Assembly (NCBI GenBank): GCA_017506865.1 | Contig: JAFCMP010000536.1 | Span: 310,001-374,000, forward strand | Source of the DNA: Tribonema minus | Lineage: Eukaryota > Sar > Xanthophyceae > Tribonematales > Tribonemataceae | Length of the DNA stretch: 64,000 bases | Reading direction: 5' to 3' | The notes under the pieces: generated by a model | The model's database searches: none | Seen by the model: the letters and a program-made list of their open reading frames with translations, nothing else | Told to the model about the DNA's origin: nothing | Made by a program: the position numbers and the translations under genes | Part shown: piece by piece, positions 11,948-25,788 of the stretch | Numbering within the stretch: the stretch's first letter is position 1 | Layout: each line of letters opens with the position of its first letter

Positions 11948-14900
11948 ATGGCGGGCCAGCCGGATTGGGACTTTTTGGCGCCGCCTCCAGACATGGAGCT
12001 GGATAATGATCTATTCGTGAGTTTCATGGCCGCGTGTGGTCATGTTTTTAGTTGGCAGGGTGCCGTCCTTGCGCTCTGAACATGTTACAAAAGATGCTTG
12101 CCATTGAACTTGACAGCCTTGCCGATCTGTTATGAAAACAAAAGCAAGACGTTTGGCAGAATTACTGTACTTAATTCAGGCATGCACTTCAGGCAGTTTT
12201 CAGCGTGTGTTCCAGGAAATTTTCAATTTCGCCTTCTTCTGCGCACTTTCTGGTGGTATGCGCATGCCAAATGAGCTAGTATATGCAATGGGATACATGT
12301 CAAGGTGTTGATCATCAATATCCAGAGACTTCACAGAATTTACATCGCTGAAGGCTTTGCCATTGTTCACGTCTTCAACGACCCACAGCCCTGTTGAGCT
12401 TCCGATACGTAGGCCTGTAACTCGGGCAGGGTGCTCATGAGACAGACAGCAGCTCTGGCACGGGGCTCACCTGCCCATCAGCATTAATCCTCTTGCGATG
12501 TGCCAGGCTCCTGTTGTCGCGCCACCCCATGTGGCGCATGCAGACCACACAATTTGTCAGCCCTTTCTGACCTTCAGGAAGCCTGCGGACGCTGCGTTTG
12601 CATCTGTCTGCTGCTGCCTCAGCTCTGTCAGGCTCACGGTTAGGGTTAGGGTTAGTGCTAGGCGATGCTGTGCTCTAACACATGTGCTGATTGCCCGCTG
12701 CTTGTTCTTACAGGGCGGAGTGTCTGCGGCGCCGGGTGCCAAGTTTGGCGAAGACGCCTTGAAGCGCGTCGAGGCAATGCTCAACGGCATGGGCGACACT
12801 GGCGAGGAGCCCGTGGAAGAGGATTCATGGCTGGGTCTGGGGGGGGGCGAGGGGCCCTTTGGGAGGGTCAGCTATGGGGCCTTGTCTACCTATGGAGGCA
12901 CGCCGATGCGTGCTGAGTCGGGGGGGCAGCGGTACCCCTATGCCAGCCCCCTGAATGAGCGCGTGGCGTTGCACCCGATGAGGGTGAGCACTGCTGTGCG
13001 TGGTCATGTTTTGGCGGTAATCGGTGTGCAGGTGCCCTTTGAAATTGTGTCCAGCCTTGTGGCTGTGTGAATTCATGGCAGTGCTACTGTATTGCTGGTG
13101 CGCAGCAAGCCGTTGCAGTCGCTTTGGCGTGCAGCAGCGTTCATTAGACCTGGTGGCTCCGATGCCTAAGTGGGGACTTGTGACATGATTTCAGTCTCTG
13201 ATGTACCAGCAGCCATGCACTGATAGCTGGTGAGCCGACCTGACGAATGCAGCTAGCTCGTTTTGAGTCCGGAACAGGTGAGGAGTAGGGTTAGGGGTAG
13301 GATCAAGGACGTGACTGTGGCTGCATTCTGCGCTCTTGTCGGATACCAGTAAGATTTCACAGTCTCTTGCAAGTGATGCCGATGAGCGATGCCTTCACCG
13401 CACCGCGCCTTCCCGCCCCCCCGCGCCCGTTGCGATGATGCTCAACAGGTGATGCAGGACGACGAGGACTACCTGATGAGCGACGCGGAGCCCGCCGCCA
13501 GCGACATCAGCGGCGGCGACAACGACAACGCATACCAGTCCACGCTCCAGCCCGCAATAGACTTCGGCGGGCAGAGCCCGCAGACGTTTGGCGCGCGCGT
13601 CAAAGTTCAACTTGCGGTTGGCGTCGCGCGCCGCGTCTTCTCCGAGGAGGTCTTGGTGCGCCCGGTGAATGCGCAGGCGGACACGGTGGCGGCGCTGCGC
13701 GATCGCGTCGTGCAGAAGCTGAGCAATGCTGCAATGATAAATGCCGTTCGCACAGCGGGGCCGCTGCGCCTGTTCATGGATGGCGTCGCGCTGCCCGATC
13801 AGCAGTATGTGGGGGTGGCGGGCATCGGGGCGACGACGACGGCGGCGCTCGTTGTGAGGCCGCAGGCGCTGGGGCCGCCGCCGGTGAGGGGGGAGGAGGA
13901 GGAAGGGACGCTGGTGAGTGCGGGCGCGCGTGGCGAAGTGCGGCGGTGTTGCGTGTCGCATAGTGTGCTCGAGGAAGAAATCTTGTTGCGTTAGGGATAA
14001 ACTTCAATATCACCACTTGAAGTTTGTGCTTGGTTTTAATTTTGATTGTGTAAGCGCCATCGCCGTGGTGTATCTGATGCACTCTCTCGCGACCAGCAGC
14101 AGTGCTGCTCAGAGGCATTCCATCTTGGCCCTACAGCAAGTGGTAGAACTGCAGCAGTGGCCGCTCGACAGGTTAGGCACAGTGCTTCTGCACCCTTGCC
14201 TTGCACCTGATGGCTGGACCTCTGCTTCGATGCATAGGACGTACAGGCAACGCGCAACATCAATCCCAAAGCAGGCTGACAGACCACTGCCTGAGCCCTG
14301 TCTGACCGCCCCATTTCCGCACCATTGTAATTGTACCAGGTCACCCACGGAGAGCGAGAACGCGACCAACACAAAGACAAGGCAGTGCTGGCAGAAGACA
14401 AGCCCTACACGGTGCTTGTGGAGGCTGATCTCAGGAGGCTGCGCCCGGAGGAGACTGCGTTTCACCGCCAGGAGGATGCCGCTGGCAGCGCCGCCGCCGC
14501 CACGGATGTGATTGAGAAGCACTGCGAGGCGTTGCGTGAGGCGGGGAAGCAGTTGGAGGAGAGGCTGCGCATGCACGCGGCGGCTGGAGGTGATTACAAC
14601 TGTCGCAGTGCTGTGCATGGCGGCGCGCGCGGCAGCTATTTGATGTTTTGGGCAATGTACTCGAAGCATCAGCTGCATTACAAGTCACACTCATGTAGTC
14701 ACACAAAGCTGACCCCCCCCTCCCCTCCATCCCCCCGCCCCCGCGCTGATCGCTGCCACAGCGTTCGGCGCTGACGCCGTCGCGGCCGCGCGCCGCGCAG
14801 CAGAGCGCCGCGCCTGGCTGCGTGCCGAGCGCGACACGTGGGACCTCGTGTCCGCGGCGGATGCGCAGCGCACGGAGGACGCGGCGCTGGCCGCAGCGCT

Positions 14901-17900
14901 GACGCAGGACTCCGACTCCGACTCGCCGCCGCCGCCGCTGGGCGTCGGCGCCAGCGACGCCGCTGTCGTCGCGCACCTGACGCGCACGACGCGCGAGCTG
15001 CGCTGGCTGAGCGCTGCGCGCGCGTGGGCGCAGTGCTGCTCCGCGCGGCGAAGCAGCGAAGACGACGGCGGCGGCGGCGGCGGCGCGGCACTGCCGCCGG
15101 AGCAGCGCGGCGCGTTCACCGCGTGGCCGCAGACGGAGCGGCGGCTGCGCAGCGGGCGGCGCACGGCGGCGACGGGGGAGGGCGTCGCGGGGCTGGAGCC
15201 GGACGCGCCGCTGCTGCGCGTGAGCGGCGGGTTCCGCGTGCTGGCGCTCGACGGCAGCGATCAGCGCGACGAGGAGGATCTGTTGAGGGGGGTGTGGGCG
15301 CTCGCGCGCGCGGGGGACAGGGCGGGGGCGGTGCGGCTGTGCTCGCGCTGGCGGTGCCGCTGGCGCGCCGCAAGCCTCAGCGGCGGGGAGATGAGGCCGC
15401 AGGTGAGCAGTTGAAAAGAGGGGTGTAACTGCCGTAACTGCTGTGTAACTGCTGCAGTGTGAGTGCTTAACGGCAAGGAGATACGGCCACAGGTGAGCTG
15501 CCTAAGAGGGGTGTAACTGCCGTAACTGCCGTGTAACTGCTGTGGTGAGACTGGTGCAGCGCTCAGCGGCCAGGGAATGAAGCGGCGGGGTGTGGCGTAC
15601 ACTTGCCTTGGTCGCAGTCACTGGAGGAAGGTGTAGTCCGAACCTGTGTAGCACACTAGTGTCAGGCGTGTCTTGTGCTTAGGGTCAGGGTTAGGGTCAA
15701 GGTTAGTGCAGCAGACATGACGTCGACGCGCTGAATTTAATGCTGAACAGGCATGTGTTGCAGCAGGTGACTGCGTTTCAGCGGGGAAGGCTACGAGCAG
15801 CGGTGTTTGAGCACTGCTGCAATCGTGAAGGAGGGGTGCTGCATTTGGCGTGCAGATGCCAGCAAGCTCTGTGTGCGTCCAGATGCATTCATGCGAAAAG
15901 TTGACCGCATATGTCATCTAAATACTCGAAAAGAATGACAAAGTTCATGTCAACTGAAAACAAAACTACTTTCCGTTCTCGCCATCTTAATGCGTCAACA
16001 GTTACCATAAGTGAAACCGTGACCTGTCATCACATCTCGCGTTGCAGGATGGAGCAGCAGACCCAGAGGCGGTGGTGCACGTGCCGTTCAGCAATCCGAA
16101 CCGTGCGCTGTGGCGCGATATGTGCCTGAAATTGGCAGTTACACTGCAAAACGGCGCCGTCAGCGGCGGCCCCACGTCGGAGGCCGTTGAGTACGAGAGC
16201 ACGTTGTATGCAATTCTGGGGGGAGACTATGACGCAGCGCTGGCATCACCGCTCAACCGCGACTGGGAGGGGCAGGTACGGCAAAGTTGAAGTTTAGTGA
16301 AAAACGAATCAAAAGGTCGTAGAGCTCTAGGTGACAAGGGATGGTTAGCCGTAAGTGTTGAGCTGCAAAGTCCGGCGTGTGCATTTGGACTGTGTACTTC
16401 ACCTGTTTGTGTGTGTAGGGGGGGGGGGGCAGTAAATTCTGGCGCTTGGTGCATTTTTTCTCTGTTGTGGCTTGGAGGCACAGCCATGGGGGGATAGAGC
16501 ACAGCACAGCTTGAGTTGCTTTGCGGGTCAACTGCTCGCCGATCAAGGGCATGTGGAGGAGCAGCGGTGCTGGAACACTCTTGCAATAGCAACTGTTTTG
16601 AGACTGTGGTCATGAGCAGGCTCATGGAAACGGTGTCTGGCCCTCTTCACTTAGTGCAATACGACGTTAATGCTGTGCTAGACAAGGCAGGGGGCGTCAT
16701 TTGCAGGCGTGCATTATCAGTAGTAGACGTAGCACATGAAGTATACTTCAGTATACTTTAACAGCATGCACCACTAGCTTAGCACGTTAACTCATAACAA
16801 ACCGCAGAAGTCCTTGTGCACCAAGCTTGTGAGAACTCGGTGCCTTCCGGAGCTCATGGCTGAGCTGCAAGTATTGCTACTTCAAGATACGAAAAAAGTG
16901 GATAATTACAAGATTGAGGTGCGCTGTCATTGGCGTGTGCTGTTCGCATCTAAGGTAGCGTGCTACCTTCGTACACAACCGTGCTCATGCAAGACGTTTT
17001 TGCAGTTACTGGTCCCGACCTGGATGTCAAGTGGGGCACTGTGCCTAGCATAACCATTGTGATGGGGTGAATAATGCGTCAGTACAGTAGCACAATGCTG
17101 CAGGCGGGTTGCACCAGCGCTGCTGCGAGCGGTAGCCAAGCACTTGCAGCTCACCTGCCATTGCTGGAGCGCTGCAGCAATCCCCCTCCCCCTCCCTGCC
17201 CTAACTGCTGCTATGGTGCTGCACGGGCGCCGCCAATTCTTGCCAGCAGTAAATGTCATATTGCAGCAGATTCATGAACCAATGTTGTGCCCAGACAGCT
17301 CTCGCGATCAGCGTTACCCCCTAAAAGCTGCACAGGCTCCTAACTTACCCCGCCACCCCCCCATTACCCCGCGCTGCCTGCGGCAGCTCTGGTGCCGCGC
17401 ATGCGCCGCCGTCGACGCCGCGGAGGAGGCCGCCATCGCGCAGCACCGCTCAGCGCAGGCGGCGGAGTCGGCGCTGTACGCCGGCGTGGACGCGCTGCCG
17501 CGGCAGCGCGCCGTCGCGGCGCGCCTCGCGCGCTTCGCGGAGCCGCTGCGCACAGTGCTCAGCCGCGCGGCGGAGTGGAGCGCTGCTGCCGCTGCCGCTG
17601 CTGCTGGTGCTGCTGCGGAGGCGGCGCCGCCAGGGCCGCTCGTGGCGCTGCGCAGGCTGCAGGAGGCGCTGCTGCTGGGCAACGCGGAGCTGGCGCGCGT
17701 CATTGTTGAAGTTGTGACTCCAGCGGTGAAGTTGGCGGGGGAGAGGGGGTCGGGGCGAAGGGGGGCGGGGGCGGGGGCGGCTCCGGAGCTGCTGAGGTTC
17801 GCCGCGCATTTTGTGCTGCACGCACGGAGGCTGTTTCCGGGGGTATTTGATGAGGGCGAGGCGCTTGCGGAGTGGGACGGGGACGGGGGGGGGGAGCAGG

Positions 17901-20900
17901 GGCTGCGCGCGCGGGCGTGGCAGTGCTCGCAGGAGCTGCTGTGCGCATACATTGAGCACCTCAGGTGGGCCGAGCTGGCTAATGTGCAGCTGCTGAGACG
18001 TTACTTCATGGATACTTTAATTCAAGCGCATGACATGATCCATCATGCTACATGGTTGTGATTTACCTCGGTGAAAACTGCGAAGACGAAAGTGTCAGTG
18101 CCCTCAAGGCTGCGTGCACTGCATACATACATACGGACGTCTCAGGCACCTCAAGCCGGGCTGCAGTTCAGGCCTATACTTCATCTGCTGTTAAGGACGC
18201 CAGTCATCAAGTCATCATGAAAGGTAGCAATTAATGTGTGGATGAAGGCGCTGGTGCTCACAGATTAATCAGGCCAGTCAATGAGTGCGGGGTGATGACA
18301 CTGTCCTCAGGCCCAATCTCGAGATGCTGTTCCATGTACAGCGCATGGCATTCACATATGACTTGTTCACGGGCATGCGTCAACTCATTGCTTGTGCAAG
18401 CTGCTGGTGGCCACCACTGTAGTTGAATCCTCATGCATCAAGAACAACCTCAGATTGGGCAACCTTAGCAACAGGTTGGCTGTGGGGAGTTGGCGGTATT
18501 GCAGAGTGTGATGCGCTGGTTGGCAACTGAGCCTCCCTTTGGGCGTTGAGTGCAGCATAATGTGCGCAATCTGAGAGACGGGCTTCTCCGCGCTCCAAGC
18601 CAATCTCAGTAATTACAACATTAAAGTCATAGAAGTGTGTCATAACGTGCAACTTCAAAAGTAGCACCATAGCCAATGCGACCCGTCCAATACCACACGT
18701 ACCCATGCCCCGCTCCTCGTCTGCCGCATACATGCATACATACATACTGCAGCCGCCAGCCCGGAGACGAGGCGTTAATCGCGCTATACGCCAGCCGCGT
18801 GGAGCCGGAGGAGCTGAGACGTGCCACATACGCGTCGTTCCTGAGGCGTGTTACGGACGACGGAGCGCGCGCCGTGTGTTACGACGAGGGGACCAAGTAC
18901 TTTGCCAGTGAGCTGCCAGCGATGCTCAGGTAAAGGCGTTGTTTTCCTGCTGTCACTGCAGCTGCGGCTGTGGCCGCACAGAGTGAAGAGCTGAGCACTG
19001 CTATGCTTGCGCTGGCAGCAGCGCTCAGCCTTTCTTGAATGTTTTGGGGCACAGTATCTGTTGAGCAACGTTGGAAGGCTCTGGGACATGTGTTGATGCA
19101 ACTGCCAGCAGAGAGTCCTGGGTGCTTTGGTATGTTGAGCCTCTACGCCAAAACGCCCGCAAGTTGCCTTCACCACTGCCTGCAACATTCGTTGACTCCC
19201 CACGCTCAGCGCGTCAGCGGCTCGAGTGCCCGCCACTGTCACAGCGCTCGCCAGACCAGAACGTCATCAGGCCATCGCAGAAGCTCAAGTCGTTGATGCA
19301 ACGAGACCTGTACCTCTCAAACTCATTGCACCAACTTTTCTCGCATCTTCAACTCCAACTTCAACAGGCAAGTGGTGCGCGAGACGCGCCTCAGCGAGCC
19401 CTTGCCCCCGCCCGCTGACGGCGAGGACGTGAGCAGCGGCGATATGGTCAAGATGAACACGCTGCGCTGGCTGCAGGTCTCCGAGAAGCACGATCTGGCC
19501 GCTGTGGAGGAGGCCTGCGCCCTCATTCGGCAGTTCGTGCTGCAACCGTACGGGGCCGGGGTCACTGCTGCTGACAGGTATGTAAGGATAGTGGCTACAG
19601 TTGGTGGTGTTGAGGACAGAAAGTGTGCTGTGATGTCACATGCCGGAGTGCTCTTTTGTCCAGACTTTGAAGCAGAAGTTTTGACTGCCTTGCTGGATGT
19701 ACATCGACGCTGAATGCGCCGTAAATGGAATTGGGAGTGCAAAGGTGCTGCTGCTGCGGCGACAAAGCTCCGCGCTTCAGGGCACCCTGCAGGGCCTGTG
19801 TTACAAGCGATACAGAGCTGGAAGAGCCACACTGTGTGGGCGCTGTACAGTGCAGTGCAGTAGTCTTGTTGCATCCAGACCTTTTTGGGTGTTTCTGGGT
19901 GTTCCCTGCCTCTGGCATGTTGTTGCCCCCACCTTTGAACGGCTACATACACACTGCTGCTGTGTTCGAGCACATTGACTTCTGTGCATTACCAAGGCCC
20001 CCATATTTAGAGCTTCGTCTGCGTTGCTGTATGCTGCAGCAGTGCTCCGCCCGAGCACGCCGGCGACGACAGGCGCATGGCAGCAGTGGAGCGGCTGCTC
20101 AGCAGTGGCGAATTCATGGCGCCCGCGGATGAACTTGACGACAGTCTGCTGCAGCTGACTGATGCTGGCGAGATGCAGGAGCGCATCGCCGCAGAGGAGG
20201 CGCGCAGGGAGTACAGGTGTGTACCACGCGTGTACTGCGATTGGTCGCAATATTGGGAGCGCCACCAGCTGCGTGTGTGCGTGACGATGCAACGGTCGCT
20301 CTAGGTGTGACTAGGAAGTCTGATGCGCCACAAAGCCAGATGTTGGTGCATTTAACGATGTTGATGCATTGACTGTACTGCGGACTTTAACCAGCAGAGA
20401 CGTGGGAGGCATGCATAGCTTGCCGCTGTTGCTATTGGGTTCAGTTAAAGCATACGCATTGCCTAAGCCGCCCTCGTCAATGCTTCACACCGATACAGGC
20501 GTGTATTACATGCATGGGCTAATCGATGCTTACGCGGGCTATGTTGCCAGATTTGTCAATGTGAGATGAGGGTTCAGGTGTGTGCGCTAAGCATTCCATT
20601 GGCCGCACATACTCCTTCCCTTCATCAAGCAAGTACATTGCCATTACGCTCAGCAGCAGCACCATCATTGCTCAGCCGTGCCGCCCAAACGCCGCCGCTG
20701 CTGTCAGGTGCTGGCACAAGCTGGTGGACGCGCACGTCGCCTTCCGCCAGTGGCAGATGGCCATGGCCGCCGTCAACCTTAACAGGGACGACGAGGACCT
20801 ACTCATCGCCGCCAGCGACGCAGCCTCCGCCGCACAAGACCGGCTGCTCGCCGTACTCCTCTACCCAGGGGGGTGGCTGGCCCCCGTGTCCCCCACCCCG

Positions 20901-21239
20901 CCAGCGGGAACGGAGGCGGCGGCGCGGGCGGCGGAGCTCGCGGCGGCGCGCGCCGCGTGCGTGCCGCGCTGCGCGTCCGACCTGTGGACCGTGTGCCACA
21001 AGACGGGGGTGGGTATGAGGGAGGCGGGCTGGGTGGCGCGCGGCGACGGCGCGGGCGCGCTGAGCGCGGAGCGCTGGCTCGATGCGGCGAAGGACGTGAG
21101 CGCGACCGTCGCGGACGAGCTCGCGGGGCTCGAGGGGCTGTTCTCGGGGGCGCAGGTGCGCGCGCTGCTGCGCGGCGTGCACGCGTCGTCCATGGAGCTG
21201 CTGCGGTGCCAGGAGCAGGCGCTCAACCCGCTGCACTAG
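11948..21239 (+). CDS. NUP107: Nuclear pore complex protein Nup107/Nup84
   Basis: Scaffold nucleoporin of the Y (Nup107-160) complex on both faces of the nuclear pore. I join 11 exons: 11948-12016, 12714-12983, 13449-13913, 14340-14589, 14762-15402, 16048-16275, 17387-17964, 18753-18929, 19368-19577, 20073-20216 and 20708-21239. All junctions keep frame, giving 1187 aa, longer than the ~925 aa of the human protein because of Ala/Gly-rich insertions. The N-terminus (GQPDWDFLAPPPDMELDNDL) is acidic and disordered. The Nup84/107 family signature VWALARAGDRAGAVRLC..RWRAASLSGGE is encoded at about 15290-15393, followed by FSNPNRALWRDMCLKLA and the helical C-terminal repeats. The C-terminus ends MELLRCQEQALNPLH. 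All introns are GT-AG. The fifth intron carries exon-edge ghosts and the sixth carries dispersed repeat C. Length and low-complexity inserts are unusual; family assignment is firm. Confidence 0.9.
15463..15590 (+). repeat. Exon-edge ghosts: donor end of Nup107 exon 5
   Basis: The exon 5 end GGGGAGATGAGGCCGCAG and donor GTGAGC (15403) are followed by GTGTAACTGCCGTAACTGC. The whole unit recurs from about 15463 (AAGGAGATACGGCCACAG|GTGAGC) with the same TAACTGC tail, and again more weakly near 15565. Confidence 0.8.
16299..16360 (+). repeat. Dispersed intronic repeat, copy C
   Basis: This holds AAAAACGAATCAAAAGGTCG, GAGCTCTAGGTGACAAGGGA and TGGTTAGCCGTAAGTG, in a Nup107 intron (16276-17386). It matches only the first ~60 bp of copies A and B. 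Confidence 0.8.
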
Positions 21240-22300
21240 GGGGGTTTGGCGGGTAGCATGAGAGCGGACGCAGCGATAGCCTGGCGGTTTCGGCTGGCTG
21301 GCGCAGGCGACGCTGTTGCTGCCATTGCAGCGAGCTCAGTGATGCATCCCTGCTCAGCGGCATTGGCGGCGCATGGGGGCGAAGCAGGAATTAGGCGTAG
21401 GGCGCTGTTGTGCTGGCAAGACGTATCGCGCTTCGACATGTCGGACATGAACAGCGCGACACAGCGGCATCAACGCCACTTGCCTACAAGCCCTCGTATG
21501 GACGCACTCCACCACTGGTGTCAAGTGTCAGTGACAGCACCCATGCGCTCTGCCATCACGTCCTCCATACAGCAACGGCTCAGGTTGCCACCCTTGCAGC
21601 TGTGCGCAGACGCCCAGACGCAAATGGCGACCTTGCAGGCACTGCACTTGCATTTGATAGGCATGCAGCGGTGATGCCACTCACAGCGGACCACTTGAAT
21701 CCCTGAAGAGATCGAGTTGACGCCACCTGCTGTGTTGACCTGCCCCAATGCTGTGGCTTGGCCTGAAGTCATGCACGAATAATGTCCATGCTGCCTTGGT
21801 ACTCTGTTTCCATACGTCGGCTATCTGGTGGATACATGCGGATGTTCAAGCTCATGCGGATGCCCCCATGCACAAACTAGCATATACATTGCATATGGTC
21901 GATTGGATGCACTGCGCTTTGCTGAAAGCGGTCAACGCATGGCAGAAAACCGGTGGCACAGTGGCACACAATGTCAACGTCATGCACGATTTAAACTCGG
22001 CTTCATGTCATGCTTTGTGGCTCACATGTAAGGCTCGCATCGTAAGTATGGCAGCACCAGCTGCCATTTTAAAAAAATGAACGAAGTTTCTGACGAAAAA
22101 ACCGTTGATCGTAAACATATATGATTATGGTCACACTTGGGGTCTTGGCAGCATGCATGATCATCATTGTGCCTGTCGGACGGTGAGTGACCCCAGACAT
22201 CTATGTACGACAGAACAGACTGTGTGCACAGCACCCCGAAGCGTCACAACCTAGCTAGGGTTTGACTCCAGCCGAAAATTCAGTGACCAAGTCTCCAAGC
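21240..22300. other. Nup107-DOMON intergenic region
   Basis: About 1.06 kb with no supported exon. It includes the Nup107 3' flank and the promoter of the downstream gene. Short ORFs (for example 21246-21674) have no motif or splice context. No TATA box or clear repeat stands out. Confidence 0.5.
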
Positions 22301-25300
22301 ATGAGGGCGGCAGCGGTAGCAGCTCTGGCCCTGGTGGGACTGGCAAGATCTGCCTATGGAGATATTCCACAAGTCCCGATTGGATGCGTGCAGGGCGCGC
22401 CTGGCGGTGCGTGAAACATGCATTCGTGCGAGTGCGTTGACGCAGGTTGACTGCAAAGTCAGATGTATGTCCACCTTGCTGGCCCTGCTGATATCGGTGC
22501 TGCGCAGTCTAGTGGTTTTGAAGTCAATCGTACGTAGTGTGGCCTTGAAAGTGTTGCAACCATAGGTCTCTGGCACACACGAGCAATGATGTTTTGTTCT
22601 CAACATTGTCCCTGCGCTGATTGTTGTTGTGTGTTGTCTGTCGTGCTGCAGGCGAGTTTCAGTATGCGTTCTCACCGCCCCAGACACGGGTTACGATGAA
22701 ATATGCTGTGGTCACGCAAGGCGGACAAGACTGGCTGAAAGTCTCAGTTCAGTACCGAGGAGTGGGCTGGGTCGGCTGGGGAATCAGCCCAGATGCTGGC
22801 CGTATGCCCGGCTCGACAGCAGGTGACCCTTAAACTGCAGTTTGGATTCAACGCCACAGCGCTGCTGCGTGCTCTATGTCAGATTGCAATATCGGGTCAT
22901 TCCCGCGGTGTTTGGGGCCTAACGCCGCTTTCCGTTCGACGTTCATGACACAGGCAACCAGGAACATGATTTCATTAGTGTTTTGTTGACCACCCAGCAT
23001 TGCTTGGCTCGTATGATGGCGGTGCTGTTGCTTCTAAATTGGAGTTCAAATTGGTGTGGCGAGCCCGCACTGTGCCTTGAAGGTCATCATCAAGTCGCTC
23101 TCTGCACGAAGGTCTTCATCAGTGTAGATGCATGACTCTGTTCCAGAGTGCTTGGCAAGTATGTAGTTGGATCAGGCGGACCAGGCATTCTTGTGGCAAT
23201 AAGCACCAACAGTGAGCCCTCTTTTGGCCAAGATATCACTTCAACAGACTCATTCTGTGGTGAACTGTAAAGCACTGCTTCCCAGCGTGTGTGTCCTTCC
23301 AAGCAACCAGCCGCCTTGCTTACACTCACCGCGAGCTGAGTTCACGCACACTGGCGCATTCACCGCAACGTCGACTACCTGTTCAAAGCACGCCCATTGC
23401 GTATTCGCTGCTAACCCTAACTCTACCCCTACCCCAAGTGCGGGCAGCCGCGTGCATGTATCACAAAGTTGTGCTGCGCACCACGGCTGTGCAATCAGCG
23501 CATGGAGTCAGCAGCAACATCTGTTCCCTTTGCACGCCACTGCCTCGTAAGTGCCAGCACGGAAAAGCGACCTTGCTTCACAAGCGCGAAGAGGTCTGTC
23601 CAAGCTTTGACTATGGCAGCAGCTGCCTCTCTGCGCGCTGCGTAAAGCACACGCGCTTTCATGCAACCCGCTTTGCCGATGAGACCACCCTGCCAACGTG
23701 AACACAACACATCACAACCATCTCACCCGCAAAACAGATGGCTGGAAAACTTCAACTAGTGCAACACGGTGCTGATAACTTCAACTTCTATGGTATGGCA
23801 TTGCTCCGCGTGCAGTCATCGGCGTGCCGGCGGATGCCCTCCCCGCGAGCGTCCAGACCTACAACCTCAACGACTACAAATCGGTCGTGCCAGCGGACAT
23901 TCAGGACCTCGCGCCCGGCGCCGCCGTGACGCAGGCCGACGGCATCACAACGCTCAGCTTCCTGAAACCGCTGACCGGCGCCGACGGGGTCACCCTCACG
24001 CCTGACGCCCCGCAGACGCACATCATCGCGTGGGGCGAGAGCAACGTGCTGGCGCACCACGAGGGCCGCACGCGCATTAACCTGACGCTGACGGGGTGCA
24101 CTGCATCGCTCGGCGCGGCTCCGGACGCGGTTGACGTGCCCGTTGGTGCTGGTGGCGGAGGTGGCAGCGCTCCTCTGGAGTCGACAAAGCCCGCGGTGGA
24201 GCCCGAGGAGCCCACGAGCGCCGCCGATGGTGGAGGTGTGCTCTTCAGTATAGTTGTTGTTGTTGTTGTGTGATGTGACAAGAGTGTGTGTGTGATGTTG
24301 TGGTGCGCGCTTCCATGGTGAGGATTCAGGTGAGGGTCAGGGTTAGGGTGTAATATGGATGGCAACGGCTGCGTGCGGTGCGTACACAACCTGTGAGCCA
24401 TATACGCTCTGACGGCGCGTGATCGACGACTCTCGCGGCGAACGGCGCACACACCGCCCAGGCAAGGATGGCAGCGATGCATGCAGTGCACCGCGCGCGC
24501 ACACACACACACATGTACATGCTTCAACGCGTACATACCTACCCTGATGCGCTGACGCCGCGCCTCCATCACACAGCGTACCGTGTGCACCGCTCAGCGG
24601 CGACGAGGACCTAGGGTTAGGGTTAGGACACACACACACAAACACACACACAGAGAGAGAGAGACAGAGTTTCAGCGCATACATACATACCCTGATGCGC
24701 TGACGCCGCAATTTCGTCACACTGTACTCGCCGCTTACGCAGGTGAGGACGACAGCGGCGACGAGGCGGCAGGGGGCGATGCTGCGGCGGGCGGCGCGGC
24801 GGGGGCAGCGGCCAGCGCTTCCTGCACCTCCATCCCCGGCTTTGACTTCTCGCAGTCGCTCAACGCCAAGGCCAAGATGTACTGGTCGCTGGTGACAGTT
24901 GACGGCGTGGACTCCGTTAAGATGCGCGTTGTGTACGATGGAAACGGCTGGGTGGGGTGGGGTACCTCGCCCGATGGGCAGATGGTGGGGGGGACGGCGA
25001 TTATTGCGGTGCCCGCTACAGGTGCGTGCGCGTGGATGGCCTTGAAGCATGTATTGAAGCTTCTATAATGGATGTAAGCAGTATGATGCCTTGAAGTAGT
25101 TCACTTCACTTCTCGCTCAACGCAAAATACCCTGAGGTTCGCGGCGAGCTTGCCATCATACCAAATTTTCACCTTGTGCTTGTGCTGTATTTGTCACAAC
25201 GAGTGCCTCATGCTCCTCGCCGACCACACCAAATGACATGACCATACTATTTTTTGTCTCAAACGGAAGCTGACTCATGTTGGTTCGGCATCCTTAGTGC

Positions 25301-25757
25301 ACTTGGTGGAAATCAGTGCGTTAGATGTCGCTGCGGTTGTGCTGCTTCTGATAGGGAGCTCTGCTGTGAAAGGAGCACCACTTGGCTCGCAAAGTGACGT
25401 GATGCATTGATGTAGAATCTGGCTGCAAGGCTGTTGCCTTGCGGTTGATTTGACTGGAAACATCCGGTCGAGTGTCTTGTGACACGTGTCAGCCTCTCCT
25501 TCCTGTTTCAAGTTCTTGCCATTTGAGATTCGGTTCCTGTGACATGTGGTTTTCACTGAAACTTTTCAGGGGCGCTGCAGGCATGCATTGTGTCCAGGCT
25601 GTGTCTTCATGTGTGCTATAACATGTGTGCTGCCAGGTGTTGATGCACGCTATATCGAATCACCAGTAGACTTCACTGCCAGCATTAGAGTTGCTTCAGC
25701 GTTTATTGCAGCTTATGTTATGTTAGCGCTCAGTCTTCCACATGCTCACTGCCGCAT

Positions 25758-25788
<31 letters not shown>
